Below are positions 36,545 through 49,180 of a stretch of 64,000 nucleotides of DNA, piece after piece. The first letter of the stretch is position 1, and each line of letters begins with the position of its first letter. The notes beneath the pieces were generated by a model. That model was not told where the DNA came from, ran no database searches, and saw only the letters and a list, made by a program, of their open reading frames with translations. The DNA is from Pseudoscleropodium purum. Its lineage: Eukaryota; Streptophyta; Bryopsida; Hypnales; Brachytheciaceae. A program made the translations under genes and the position numbers. The stretch covers positions 22,352,479-22,416,478 of the forward strand of contig OZ017800.1 in assembly GCA_963969395.1 (NCBI GenBank), read 5' to 3'.

Positions 36545-36760
36545 AATATGAATATGTTTAACACATATGACTTCACAGATTGAAGTGAAATGGACTATAA
36601 ACTCTATCTTCTTGTTGTATGTGTGATACAATGTGGCACGATGTACTAGTACCATAACACAATTTCAATCAACTATCTTTCATTATAGATTTCTGTCTGT
36701 GTCTATTTTTTCATACACATGAAATTACTTTTCCACATCTATACTTACCATACTATGAAA
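36545..36760. repeat. Dispersed direct repeat, copy 1
   Basis: This stretch matches 41600-41890 in the same orientation. Shared blocks include GATTGAAGT(G/A)AAATG, TCTAGTACCATA-type sequence, and ATTTCAATCAACTATCnTTC followed by ATTATAGATTT. The copies are about 5 kb apart and noticeably diverged. They could be the remains of two LTRs, but no primer-binding site or polyprotein lies between them. Confidence 0.55.
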
Positions 36761-39700
36761 AATTTACCCAAGCTCTATCTATCAAGGCTAACTTGTTAAT
36801 ATAAATTCTTACAATATGATATTTTTATATAGCCTAATTTATGTATACTAGATTATGCAACATTTCATAGACCTTGTAGTAGCCTTACATGTTATATAAC
36901 CTTTTCTACTTTTCATTTAAATGAACACTATCTTTTAACTTGTGTAGTTTTCTAAAAACTTAGAAGCAATCTCTATGGGGATCAATCAACTTTCTTGAGC
37001 CTTGTTCCAATTTCACAACTACTGCTTAGGCCTTCAACCCTTGTCTTTTGCTAACTCTTAGATCTATAACCTAGTTTGTTCGTCTTCAATCATGGCTTTC
37101 AAGATGTTCAACTATCTATTGAAAAAAGCCAGTACATGCCCCCCTCTCTAGGAGACTCCTATGTCGTTGATGAATTCCACAAAAAGGGGGACCCTACCTA
37201 CCATCAATAGGTCCAAGAATCCTAGATAGTTGATCACAAGGATTGTCAATCCTAGACTGTTAATCAATTAGGGTTCTCTAAATTAGGGTATGAATACAAA
37301 ATACAAAATATGGATATGGATACGGGAGCAGATACAGATACGAGATTTTGAATTGTCCTATATTGATTGTCAAATTAATTGGGTTGTCAAAATTACAAGT
37401 AAGGGGGGGAAGGAGAGAGAATTAATTTTAATTAATTGATTAATTTTTAAGCCCGAAGAAGGGGGGAATTTATAATTCTTTTAAATAAAAAATTGGGTGC
37501 ATAGTAACATTGTTTATCATTATACACTCAAAACAAGCAGTATCTACCTGTATGCATATTTTACCTATCTTGTGTTGCAACCTCCATGGTTGCACCTGGC
37601 CTTCTTTCATAGATTCTCTCAAAAATACACAAAAAAAAAATTGCTAGAAGAAGGGTTCTAAACCCTAATTTTGCATATATCAAAGTTTCTAATGGACTAA
37701 TTTCCATGACTAATTTCATCCTACCTTAATTTATTATTAAAATGCTAATTTAATGTAAAATGCACCAAATTAGTGTAATGTGCTCTAATTTGGTGTAAAA
37801 TCCTTTCAACTACAAAAGAACCCTTATAGTAGTATTTCTATCACTATTTTAATGTTTCCACCATTACTCTAGTATTCTAACATTACACTAGTTTTAGTTT
37901 TTCTAAAAAAAAAATATTTTATTTATTTATTATTCTTTGTGGTTTACTCTTTACTTCTAGTTTCATTCCTACAACTAATCTTTTGTTTTTAATTTACTTA
38001 TTTATTTATTTGTTTACAATTTGATTCTAATCCAATTTCCTACCTAAAGTATTTTGTTTCATTGTGGTTTGTATTTTTGTGTTGTTATCTTCTTGGTTTT
38101 CTATATAATTCTAATTTAATTTTTTTTAATTTTATAGTGTTTTGATTTTCATTTTATGGTCATTTAATTGTTGCCTCATTTGGTTACTTTACCAAATCTT
38201 GTTTAAAGTCTTTTAATTTTTAATTTCCTATTTTTCTTTTAGAATTTTTTTCTAATTTTTTCCTAATTGCATTTGCTAGATTTTTTCCCCAATCTCCCAA
38301 TGCTTCTATCACTATCTAATGGAAAACTCACTAATTTGTGGTTGTATTTTAATCCAGAGTGCTAACACTTTTGAACTTGCAAATTCAAGAATGTTGCTTA
38401 TATTTTTTTGTAATTTAAAAAGTAAAGCAATATGGTGGTTCATAGTTTGCCCCTCATAGTTCTAAAGCCCATTTATAAAAAGACTTAACCCAAATACTGT
38501 GACTCAAATGATAAAATTGATTTTTTTAACAAAATCACAAGGAAGACACTTAATTTGGATATAAAAACTCTTCACATATACATTCAAAGTTTTTCCTTCT
38601 TAATAACTTCTAATAAAAAAATATTGTTACTCATGATAAAAGAACGTCTAATATTATCTAAAACTTAGATGCAAAGTCAAAGCTTTATTGTATGGGAGTT
38701 CACTACAAAAAAAATTAGAAGAAAACAAATGTAAGTGATTAGTATTATAGTGAAAGGAGTGAAGTTAAGGCTTCACTATTGGTTAGAACCAACCAAAAAG
38801 AACTTTGATAAAAGCACACATCTAGTAGGTTAAGTCTCTAAGGGAAATTCTCTATATAGAAACTCTATAGACATAATAAATTTTAAGTTTTAAGTCTAAT
38901 TAGCTTCTAAAAAAAATATAGTCTAGTTGTCTTCTTGTTTCCATTACTATAAATTAAGCTAGGATATTTGTAAGTATAAAGTTGATTAGGTCAATAAGAT
39001 ATAGAAAAGAACAATTTCTATAGTGACTTTTCAAGCTGAACAATTGTCCTAATAGTCATTGGGAATTTAGACAGTGGCAAGTTGTCATTTTTCTCTCTTA
39101 GTTGAAGCACTTTTTAAAAACTCTCATATGCATAAAATGTGTACTATGAACTCCTTCACTTTTGCAATATATTTTGCTTTTCAAAATTGACTAGTGTAAT
39201 TTTTCAATGTATATGCTTGTCTCTAGTATTTGTGTCGTATGTATGATGAGTTAGTTGATAAATTCAAATGTGTGGAGCTGCTAATTTAGCTACAAAATAT
39301 CCCATTAAATTGAAAATTTAACTTCTAAATCCCTAATGATCAAACCATTCTTCCTATGTTTACAAAATAATTTATCAATTCTACAAGCTTGGGTTGGTAA
39401 TTTATTGAAATAACATTTAGTGTTGTGTGCTTGAGATTTAATTTGCTAAATATTTTTGTAATGGGTCATGTAGTGTTTCATATAATAAATGGTCAAAGAC
39501 AAATCTTATGAATAGAATAAATTATATAGAAGAATTCATGGATCTAATGAAAATATAATGTATCAATTAAAAGAGCAAAGTAATGAAATTTACGATCTGC
39601 AATTGTGACAACAAGATGATGCAGTTGTAAAATTTTAAAAGATACAAATGAAAAATTGTGTGAAAATGTCAAAAACTTAATAGTAGATTTAAAAACAAAG

Positions 39701-40349
39701 ATAAATTATTGAATACTAAAGAAGAAAATAATGATTGTTTCCAAAAATATCTTGATAGTGAATTGCATGAAGGAAGAATAAAACAAAAATATACCCAAAC
39801 TACGAGTTCTAAGGTAGAAAATATGAAAAATAATGAATGATAAAGATTATAGAAGAAGAATGAAAAAATTGACTGAAGAATTTTAAAAGCCTTTAAAGAA
39901 AATGAAAGAAATTAGGACATATCAATTATAATACTTCAAGTAAATTTGTTCAATATACCTAAATTTGATGATGATATGATAAAATGAAATCAAGGATTAG
40001 ATGAGTTGTTATTGTCAATGAAAAAAAATTGTCGAATAAGAAAAATTGAAAACAAAATTAATGATGGAAAATAATACTTTGTGCCATTCAATAGAAAATT
40101 TGAAACAAAAGTCTAATAATACTATTATTAAAGTGTCCTATTTAAAGAATCAAGACATTTTAAACCAAAATCTTACAAATGAATTAATTGAAGGTAATGC
40201 ATTATTTAAAAATAAATTATTTAAAGCTTTAAAGGAATATGTCAATATAACAATTTTGGTTGCTTCTTTGAAACATTAATTCCAAAAGTGTGAAGAAAAT
40301 AAACTTTTTAAGAATAATGAACACTTATAAGTAATTGAACAAATAATCA
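36761..40349. other. AT-rich non-coding DNA, nothing recognised
   Basis: A degenerate GATAC repeat near 37270-37400 matches the one at 1081-1240. A CACTACAAAAAAAATTAG sequence at 38702 resembles a solitary CACTA-like terminus. From about 39.5 to 40.3 kb the translated frames are Lys, Asn and Glu rich and broken by stops. This is at most a long-decayed coding sequence of unknown type. Confidence 0.35.
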
Positions 40350-40447
40350 TTTGAAAAAATATTGAGTTTCTTTGGAGTTGAAATCAAAAACTCAATATAA
40401 ATTTGGATGTTGATTTCAATTCCAAAGAAACTCAATATTTTTTCAAA
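40350..40447. repeat. 98-bp near-perfect palindrome
   Basis: Two 38-bp arms (40350-40387 and 40410-40447) are complementary with a single mismatch and enclose a 22-bp loop. The arm sequence includes ATTGAGTTTCTTTGGA. In DNA this decayed, such a well-kept palindrome is notable. It may be a recent foldback insertion or an inverted duplication made during repair. Confidence 0.9.
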
Positions 40448-43400
40448 ATAAAAATCCTATTATTGCAACTAATATATTCTAGCAAATTCAAATTTTAAGA
40501 AATCATTTTCAATGAAGTGGAATGATTAAAAAATAAGAATGTATGTAACAATTGCAAATATGTAAAAATAGAAAAATTATTAATTATTAATTATATTATT
40601 AATAAACTAAATGTTAAATTAAGATTAAAATTTGTAGATGAGATTGAAATTTTCAAAGAAAACAAAATGTTTAAAAAAAAAAGATTTTAAACAATATATT
40701 TTAATATAAGAAAAAATCTTAGAAGATTTGGAATTATAAAAAAACAATGTATGTAAATGAGTTTCAAATCAGTGAGTAACTTTAACATGAGTGAGAGATA
40801 TTTATTTTTACATTCTTATAAAAACTAAAATTAAAATTAAAAATTATAAGTGTAGAAAAAGTGATGAATACAAAAGTTATCAAAATTAAATTAATTATTA
40901 AGCATAATTTATTTAGAATAACATGGGGTCATGAAGGATCAAAACATCATAGGAGAATTTTTGAAGGGACAAATAAATAAAAGAATTTACAACTGAATAA
41001 TATGATTAGTTTTTTTAGCTTAAAAACATAAAAATTTAGCTACAACATTGTCAAAAGAGATTGTAAACATGTTGAAGGAAGAAGTGTCTAAATGATTACA
41101 TGCAACTTAACAATAATCATCTTCACAAATCATCATGAGGAATTAGAATTAACTTTAATATAAATTCCAAAATCAAAAGTGAATTTAGATTTATAGGTTA
41201 GTATAAATTGATGAATGAGTTTTGTTAGGACAAATTAGAAGTAGAACTTCATCCATGCATATCTTTTAGTAAGAAACTCCAATTAGAAAGTATTTTATCA
41301 TTTTGAGATGCTTTGACTATTTTAAAATCTAGATTTGATTATCTTTTATTTGGAGGTCCAAAATTTTGGCCTATATTGAACTAAACTTCTAACTTTTTGA
41401 GATTTCTTTGTTTTAAGTTTACACTTAGAGCCTTTAGAGTTAGTACACTACAAGATTGTCCATTTCTTGGAAGGAACAATTGAACAACACCTAGACAACC
41501 ATTTAAGAATTCAACAAGGGAATCTCCGAGAATTCAATTGTACTCAATCATTCTATCTCAAGGATGAAGGTAAAATGCTTCTATAATGGCTCACACAATA
41601 TGAGTGTATTTAACATATACAACCTCAAAGATTGAAGTAAAATGAACTCTAAACTTTATTTTTGTATTGTAAAATATTTAATTTGTTGAATTTACTACAG
41701 TAAAACCCCTATTCTTACAATGTAACAATTCCTACCACTTGTGGTCAATGTCTTATATTTACACTTAATTTTTTTGATATATATACTCTCAATCTAGTAC
41801 CATAGAATAATTTCAATCAACTATCCTTCATTATAGATTTTCTTAATCGTGTCCATTTTGTAATTCATACTATGATACTATCTATCCACATCTATCTAAA
41901 TGAATCTTCTTTCATATATTCAAAATATTTGTTTTCCCTTGGATTCCCTTCAAGAGCTTGAGCTTGAATAAATATTTTTGCAAGGACAAAATGGGACTCA
42001 AGATGGGTTAAATTTGTTGCCTACATGCCAAGCCAAGCACATAGTGTAATAGTGCATGGTCATTGGTCCATAGTAATAGGTCTAAAATTTTAGTAGTAGT
42101 ATAATTTTCAAATGTCTCTAGTTTTCTCTCTATTGTCCTAAAAAATTCCAAATTTTTTTTAGTCAAGACTTTAGGCTCATAGAGCATACACTCATAGTTC
42201 ATAAGTTTAAATTTTTAGACTCACAAACTAGTGTCATTGAGGGCCAAATATTCATTTTCACTAGTAAGTACAAAAGAAGCATACAATTGTATATAAAGAT
42301 GGATATATTAAATGATTGTAGAGCACTTTTGAAGTATAGCACCAAAATGACCATTCATTTCATATAAGTTAGGTACACCTAAAAGTGTCACAAATTGAAT
42401 CATGCCTAATTACTATTATTAGGTAGTTCAGATTTTCAGATGGTTTTGTTGGCAAGTGAAAGGAAGTTCCAATGCACCAAATAACACCCCATTTGGATAC
42501 AATATGCAAAAGTTATTGTTCGTTTCTAAAAACGCTTCATCCAAATAGGTACATAACTGAAATTTGAAATGTACAAACCTTGCACTTTATGATTAGGTGC
42601 CATTATAGGGGTGTCTACATTATGCCGACTACGCGCACAATTGAATATTTGTATACACTTCATTTAAACAATGTAGGTGTCCAAAGTATAGAAATAATGA
42701 ACTCGATATTTTGATTCCTACAAGAGGGCATAGATGACAATGTAAAATAGCTCAATGGAAATCATGAATGCTTGGAGTAAATTAAAAATTAAATAAACAA
42801 TGAAGAAGCAAAATATGAAATATATTTGAATCAAGTGTGCAACAACAATGCATTAAGGCACCACTTTAAATAGTATTTATGCATTGTCACTACATTCAAA
42901 AAACATTAAGCAATCCATATACAAAGGTCCTTCAAACATGAACATGCATTGCAAACTCCTAAAATCTTAAATCTAAATGCAACTAGAGAAGAATACGTCT
43001 TACCTACATGTGATAGTAAAGTCCCTCTAATATTGTAGTATGATCTTGAGTGCCATCACTGGCTTCTTTTTCAATCATATAGGATTTGAACTCCTAGAAT
43101 CCAAAACTCTTTGCTTAATTTGGCACCATTATGTTGTTGCAAGATTCATTGATGCACTTGTTGGTCATTTTGAAATGCATCAAATTACACTATGAATGGT
43201 ACAAATGTCAACAAATAGCTACAATGATGTTATTGAAGTGAAATTAATATGAACAAAGTGCACAAATAGTAATTCACAATGCATGCCACTTTTACCTTCA
43301 ATTTGTTCTAGCAGGTATGTAACTGGTAGGCAATAAATGTAAAGTTTCTCATTAGCATTTACCCAAGACAATTAGCACTTGACCATCCAAGAGCATTGTT

Positions 43401-44340
43401 TGCCCAACATTTCCCGTTTGCACACAAACTCAACACTTTGTTGTAGAAAGATTTCCAGTGGCCAACCTACGCACATAGAAATTTATACACCACCTTGTAC
43501 TTCACTATTAGGGTTTCTTTAAACATTGTTATTGTAGCATACGATCCAAGAGGTCATTAAACTCGAGGTTCACAAAATTTCATAAGAGCACCATTGGTCA
43601 ATGAAACTTGGTTGCCATCAAAGCAAACTAAGACTCCAACTTAGAAATATAAAGATTCTTGCATTATTGACTTTTAGCGTGGTTGTCAACAGAGAGCACC
43701 TTAATTGCTTTCAATTCCAACAATGCCTAAACAAATTTGAATGGCATCCTTTCTATTCATTTTTTTTATTAGCGAGGGTGTCCTTTTCTTTTAGAGCTTG
43801 ATCATCAAGTTGGCATGTTGTAAACTACTCCAAGGACAACAACTTTTTCATTTGAGCAACCTCAACAAGAAGCTTCCTAATCCATATATAAGATAACAAA
43901 GGCTTGCTTTTCAATGGTGTGACCTCAATTGTGACATTGCAACCCATCATTGCAATTAAATCAGGGGCTGTCAATTTTCATCTAGATATCAAACTTACTC
44001 TCCTCTATCCATTCAAGTAGGAGGAGGTCTTGCCACTTCTTTTACAAAGATGCTAGGGCTTTGTGGTGCTTGGACCTCTTATCAAAATTTGTTTCTACTA
44101 CAAATGTTATCCAACTAAAATTCAACCCAAACTTGACAAATGCATAGTAATCTTCTTTTGAACAAAAGATCCTTCTAAGGTTGGTGCATTATATGCACTT
44201 TGTTAAATGTACTACTTTTTAAACCAATTAAAGAAATATGTAGCACTAGCAAATTTAAGAATAAAATAAAACATATAAAACTACTAATTATAAACCAACT
44301 ATAGAGACAAATTTTTGTTTTTAAAAATTAATCTATCTAA
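40448..44340. other. AT-rich non-coding DNA with the second dispersed repeat copy
   Basis: The second copy of the direct repeat described at 36545-36760 lies at 41600-41890. A CACTACAAGATTGTCC sequence at 41449 resembles a CACTA-like left end without an identified partner. The part 42.9-44.2 kb is somewhat less AT-rich and has broken minus-strand frames with no motif I can name. No gene is supported. Confidence 0.3.
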
Positions 44341-45120
44341 ACCTCTAAAGCACCAAATTACATTTTTTATGGCAACATAGCGATCTTGGGCAACTCACTA
44401 CGAATGGAATTTTTTGTTTTTTCTTTGAAATTTTCACACAACATGGGAACAAGGTTTTTCTTTAAGGCCCAACAAATTTCATAATTTTTGACTACATGCT
44501 TAAAAAGATTGATTGGTATATGATTTTCATTGCTTAGTAGTCAACCTCGGTAGCTCAAAAATCACTTTTTTAATGAATAAAAATTTGAAATTGGTTCTCT
44601 AGATTTGCATATGTATAGAAGGCTTTAAATTATTCTATTTTGATTAATGAGATGAAAATCATGAAAAGTTTTAGTTTGCGGGCACTTATAGATTATCTAC
44701 TCTAAAATAAACTTTAGAAACCTTTATTTGACTCAATTAAAAATATTCCAAAGAAAAAATAAAACACTAGATATAGATTGTTTATTACAAAATTATAGCC
44801 ATTGGATTGGCATTTTTCAATTCGATAATTAAATTCTTAACAATTTAGTATTTTGAATCATTCTCTACTTCTTTCTAGTTACTATTTTTTTCCTATATGT
44901 TGTATAATTTTAAATGATCTAAAATTTTTCAAGCATGTACTTAATTGGCCTTGAAGAACAAATCCAAAGAAGCACCACCACATTTGGTACATTTTTTCAT
45001 ATAAATGTAACCTTGTGAAGTGTAGATGCTTGAGTGGTTTATTGCAAGGCTACAAAAAGGTTGTTGTCAAATGCTAGTATTTTGCAATCTATACAATGAA
45101 AATTTCTGAAATATTTTCCA
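44341..45120. mobile_element. TTAA-type non-autonomous element, copy D (partial, inverted)
   Basis: Read on the minus strand this matches the middle and right end of the element at 5109-6035. Shared blocks are AAACTAAAACTnnTCAT, CCAATTTCAAATTT, AAAAAAGTGATTTTT and CCATTCGTAGTGAGTTGCCC. The plus-strand end ACCTCTAAAG preceded by CTAA fits a decayed CCC...TTAA terminus. The left-end part of the family is found further away at about 45845-45955 (minus), so this copy appears split or rearranged, with an M1 element and other sequence in between. Confidence 0.7.
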
Positions 45121-45367
45121 CGTCTTCTCAAAATAGTATAAGGTAGAACCACCCATACTTGATCATTTAAGCAATTAATGACACACAACAAGGAGTATGA
45201 GGGGATGCATATTTTTCCTTTGTAGAAAAATAAGGAATATATGGTCTCTAATTTTTCTATAATTGTATTGTCAAAATTGAAATTACTATGTTTTTTAGAA
45301 GGCAAAGTCATGGTAGGTAGAACCCATGGCCAAAGTCTAGAGTCTTGCAATTCCGATCATTCAAGAA

Positions 45368-45618
45368 CATTAGAAGAGTTTTGGTCGGTCTAGAAGCCTG
45401 CTTCGGGCTTGTTCCCCTGCAACTATTCCCCGCAACAAGGGGAACGGCCCGCTATCATAAATTAAAAAAATTAAAAAAAAATTAAAAATTAAAAAATTAA
45501 AATGGTCAATGACATGGCAAGGTCTCGGCCACGTCAGACCACTGTGCCGAACCTGTTTCTTGCGTTTGCAGGCTGTGATAACTCGTAGGCATCCAAAGGC
45601 CCGTAAAATCTTCTAATG
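45368..45618. mobile_element. MITE-like element, family M1, copy 2 (inverted)
   Basis: This 251-bp unit starts CATTAGAAGAGTTTTGGTC and ends GCCCGTAAAATCTTCTAATG. Its core is the reverse complement of the copies at 19497 and 55500. It has the GGGGAACGGCCCGC stem region, the A/T tract and GACATGGCAAGGTCTCGGCC. It keeps several CpGs lost in other copies. It is non-coding and lies between two pieces of a TTAA-type element. Confidence 0.88.
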
Positions 45619-46679
45619 CTACATTCTGCTCACTACTTCCTACTTTCCTACTCACTAATTTAGGACATGTGTCATGACCTTATTGGTCCCAATCTTGAAA
45701 AGGGAAAAACACACATTTAAAGCTTTGGTTAGAATTTATTCCAACCTTGGTTGGAAATAAATGCACACTACAGGTTGGGTACCAGAGTCCAATTGGATAT
45801 AGGTGGTTATACCTTAATATAATATCCTATGGTTAAAAGTGTCTTAAAAAAATTCTAAAATTTGATATTTGTACTAAAAATGGCAATTTTGGAGCATTGT
45901 TGGAGAAAATATAGCCAAAAACCTTTAGGGGGGTAATCATTTTGAACTTCAAAATTTCCTTTATAGTACAAGGTTTACTATATTTGCTTCCAAATTTGAT
46001 TGTGAAAATTTTCCATTTTAATCTTACATCTAAAAATCCTTTGAAATTGTCATCTCTAAAGTTTCATTTCAAGCATGTTTAGGAAAAAAATTCCACAAAA
46101 AGAATTTTCAAAACTAGATAAACAAATGAAATAAACTACAAATAATGGCTCTTAAAGAAAAAGGGGGCATTTGTGATTGGGCAAGGTTGACTCATATAGA
46201 CACAAATATTGCCGCCAAATATAGTTGACCAAATTACCTATGCAAATTTTGGTCATAAATGCACCCAATTTTCAAATGTTGAATCAATAGACCTTCGAGT
46301 GCAAATACCCCTTGGCAATGACTTTGAAGCTAAATTTTGGCCTTTGTATAATTTATTGAATGAACATTTTTTTTTAGTAAAAGCTGATTTTTTTATAGAT
46401 TCTTTTGGAGAAAAATCAATTTTTTTAAAGTCCATACATTATTATGTACATGTACATATTATATCAATTAGTATATATATTAGAATAATTTGTTTATTTG
46501 ACCAAAAATCAAAACTCGAATGAGAAACAATATTTTGTAAGTCAAACCTGTATATCTTTTCTAAAGAAGAAATAAATATAAAATGAAAATGAAAATAAAA
46601 ATGAAATACATAAAATATTTTGTTATTTGGAATTTAATACTTGGAGCTTCTAATTGCATTAACTTAATGAATTTTTTGA
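45619..46679. other. Non-coding DNA with a piece of the TTAA-type element
   Basis: The sequence 45845-45955, read on the minus strand, begins TTACCCCCCTAAAGG and continues GCTCCAAAATTGCCATTTTT. This is the left end of the TTAA-type family. A 104-codon plus frame at 46209-46523 has no recognisable domain. Nothing else is seen. Confidence 0.4.
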
Positions 46680-47572
46680 CCCTTAAATGTTTTGGACTAT
46701 GTTTTCATCAAAAACACTCCAAAATTGCCATTTCTAGTGCAAGTATCAAATTTTTTTTTAAAAACAACATTTTTGGATAGATGTTTCCATAGGAACTTGC
46801 AATAATTTGGTTTGAAAAGATGTGGAAATTTTTTTAGAAATGTCCACCATGTAAATTGCAAGATATTAGTGTTTCAAGTGACGAAAATTCCTTTGGGGGG
46901 CCTACAAAAATCGGGCAGCTACATTTCACAAGGTCACATTTGCATGGAAAAATGTCCAAAATGAAGGTTACTCTTTGGATTCATTCTTCAAGGCAAGTTG
47001 GCCATATGCTTGAAATGCTTAGATCATTTAGAATTGTACAACTTATACAAAAAAATAGTAAATAGAAAGAAATATAGAATGATTCAATATATTAAATTGT
47101 AAAGAATTGATTTATGGAATTGAAAAATGCCAATTCCAATTGTTGTATTGTTTTAATAAACAATTTGCATGCTATGATTTTATTTATTTCCAAAAGAATT
47201 GAAGATTGAATTAAATAAAGGACTTCAAAGTTTATTTTAGAGTAGAGAATCGATAATTGTTTGCAAATTAAAACTCCTCATAACTTTCATCACATTAATC
47301 AAAAAAGAATGATTCAAATCTTTCTATATATATAAAAATCTTGGAAATTTAATTTCAAATTTTTATTTCTTAAAAATATATCTTATTAAGAAATTTTGGA
47401 CTACTTGTTGAGCATTGAAAATGACATATCATACAATAATTTTTTAACCATGTCAAAAGTTATGAAAATTGTTGGGCCTTAAAGCTACTCCTTGTGCACA
47501 TGTGTGAAAATTTCAATGAAAAAACCTAAAAATTTCTATATTGCCAAAAAATGCAGTTCAGGAATTTAGGGG
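46680..47572. mobile_element. TTAA-type non-autonomous element, copy B
   Basis: This 893-bp unit starts CCCTTAAATG and ends ATTTAGGGG. It is flanked by TTGA (46676-46679) and TGAA (47573-47576), each one base from TTAA. The interior runs parallel to the copy at 5109-6035: CCATTTCTAGTGCAAGTATC, then GGACTTCAAAGTTT, then AAAACTCCTCATAA, then CATGTCAAAAGTTATGAAAA. It has no significant open frame. Confidence 0.78.
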
Positions 47573-48429
47573 TGAATTTCTTCAAAGTTTTCAAATGGAG
47601 TAGAAAGACAACTTTTTAGGTTTCATTTTCTAAATTTATATCAAAACCAAAAATAGGTACTTTGAAAATTAGAATCAAGTTTGACCAATTGGCATCCACT
47701 CTTGGGATGCCTATCACATTTAGAAATTAAGCATTCCACAAATTCCATATTTTTCGTATACAATAATTTTTATTTTGACATGTCTATTGACTTATATAAA
47801 ACTTAGGATCTATAGATTTCAAATTTTGTATTGATTTCTTCAAAGATTTTACCTCTCATGAAAATTTTGGACACCCTTCCAAATTTCAACATATATACAA
47901 TCAATGTCTCTCAAAATGTTCTGTATGCTTTTCAAAAATTATCACAGCTAATTGAGGAACTAGAGATTTTTCACTGACCAATTTGAGCATATTGTGGTAC
48001 AAGAGACACACTTGCATTAAATAAAGTTGAAATTTTTAAAGCAAATTTTTAAACAATTTTTTATTTTTTTGAATAAATTGTAAAGAAAGTTAAAAATTGT
48101 GAGTGGTGTTTAAGTAAAATTTTAGAATTCAATCAAATTTTAGAATTCTCGAAATCCTTTCAACAAAATTTCCAAAAAGGAATTGTCATCCTACTTACCA
48201 AAGAATCTTGAAAAAACAAACCTTACATAAAAGTGTTATTTTCATTACTAAATTTTATTTTATTTGAAATTAAAAAAAACTGTTTAACATTTTTGGAAAA
48301 CCATTTTATACACGTCTCTTACTTGTACCTCCCGCCACACATCCAAAAGTCCATCAGTGGTTGGAAAAATCTCATTCATCAATGGACTTCGGTATGGCAA
48401 TTGTTTGAAGTGGAGTGTATGAAACTTAT

Positions 48430-49180
48430 ATATTATGAGGGAGAGCCCCTCCCTTCCCTTCCCTTCCCTGCCTGCCATTTGTGCTCCCCAAGTGCCTTGC
48501 ACGTCGCCTGGTCTGAGTAGGAAGGATGCTTCTTTGTATGGGGAAAATCGCCCCTTTTGTTCCCCACAGCACTGTTGCAGATAAAGATAATATGATGTTG
48601 TGTGCCACATCCTCGTCATCCAGGAAGATCTGTCCTACAGTGGGTACCATTGTGCAGATTCAAGTCCATCCACTTGCATCCAATGGTCACTTGCTCACAC
48701 CCCATGCATCTGGGAAGTGGTAAGAAACCCAAGTTACTATCTGACTATCAGGGGCAAAGGTGCAAGGAAAAGTCAGAATATTGGTAGTTAAAAGCAAGCA
48801 GCCATTTGGAGAGGGTCTGTCTCTTGGGAAATTCATAAGATATACTTCATAATGAAAATGGGCCACTGACTGCTGGCTGTCATGTGGAATCTAAGGTACT
48901 TTCAAATCATGGACTTGACTTCCTACAAAAAAGAGAAAGCCAGACAGAGGTTTTGTTTGCTGTTTAAGATATTTTGCCGTTTTTCACCTGCCCAAGCAGT
49001 GAGAGCCATGTGAACAATAGGTTAGACTTATAATCCACGACTCCATCCGTCTTCAGTATGGCTTTCTTGAAGGTGGCGGGAATTAAGAGTAAGAGTCTGT
49101 TCCTTCCTGGGTCCCATACTCCCATGGAAGATCACATGGGTCTAGTAGAAACAAGCTACAGACCGGACCTCACTTAGTGT
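48430..49180. other. Island of balanced base composition without a clear gene
   Basis: About 750 bp here is much less AT-rich than the kilobases on either side and has retained CpGs (CACGTCGCC, ATCGCCCC, CATCCGTC). It starts with a CCCTTCCCTTCCC tract at about 48452. Several short overlapping frames on both strands (up to 111 codons) exist, but none shows a domain or a splice pattern I trust. It could be a non-coding RNA gene, a promoter, a small multi-exon gene or a young insertion. Confidence 0.45.

Noticed and set aside
40046..40279. 77-codon Lys/Asn/Leu-rich frame as a coiled-coil protein
   Set aside because: Composition follows from extreme AT content. Neighbouring frames of the same character are broken by stops, so at most it is a relic.
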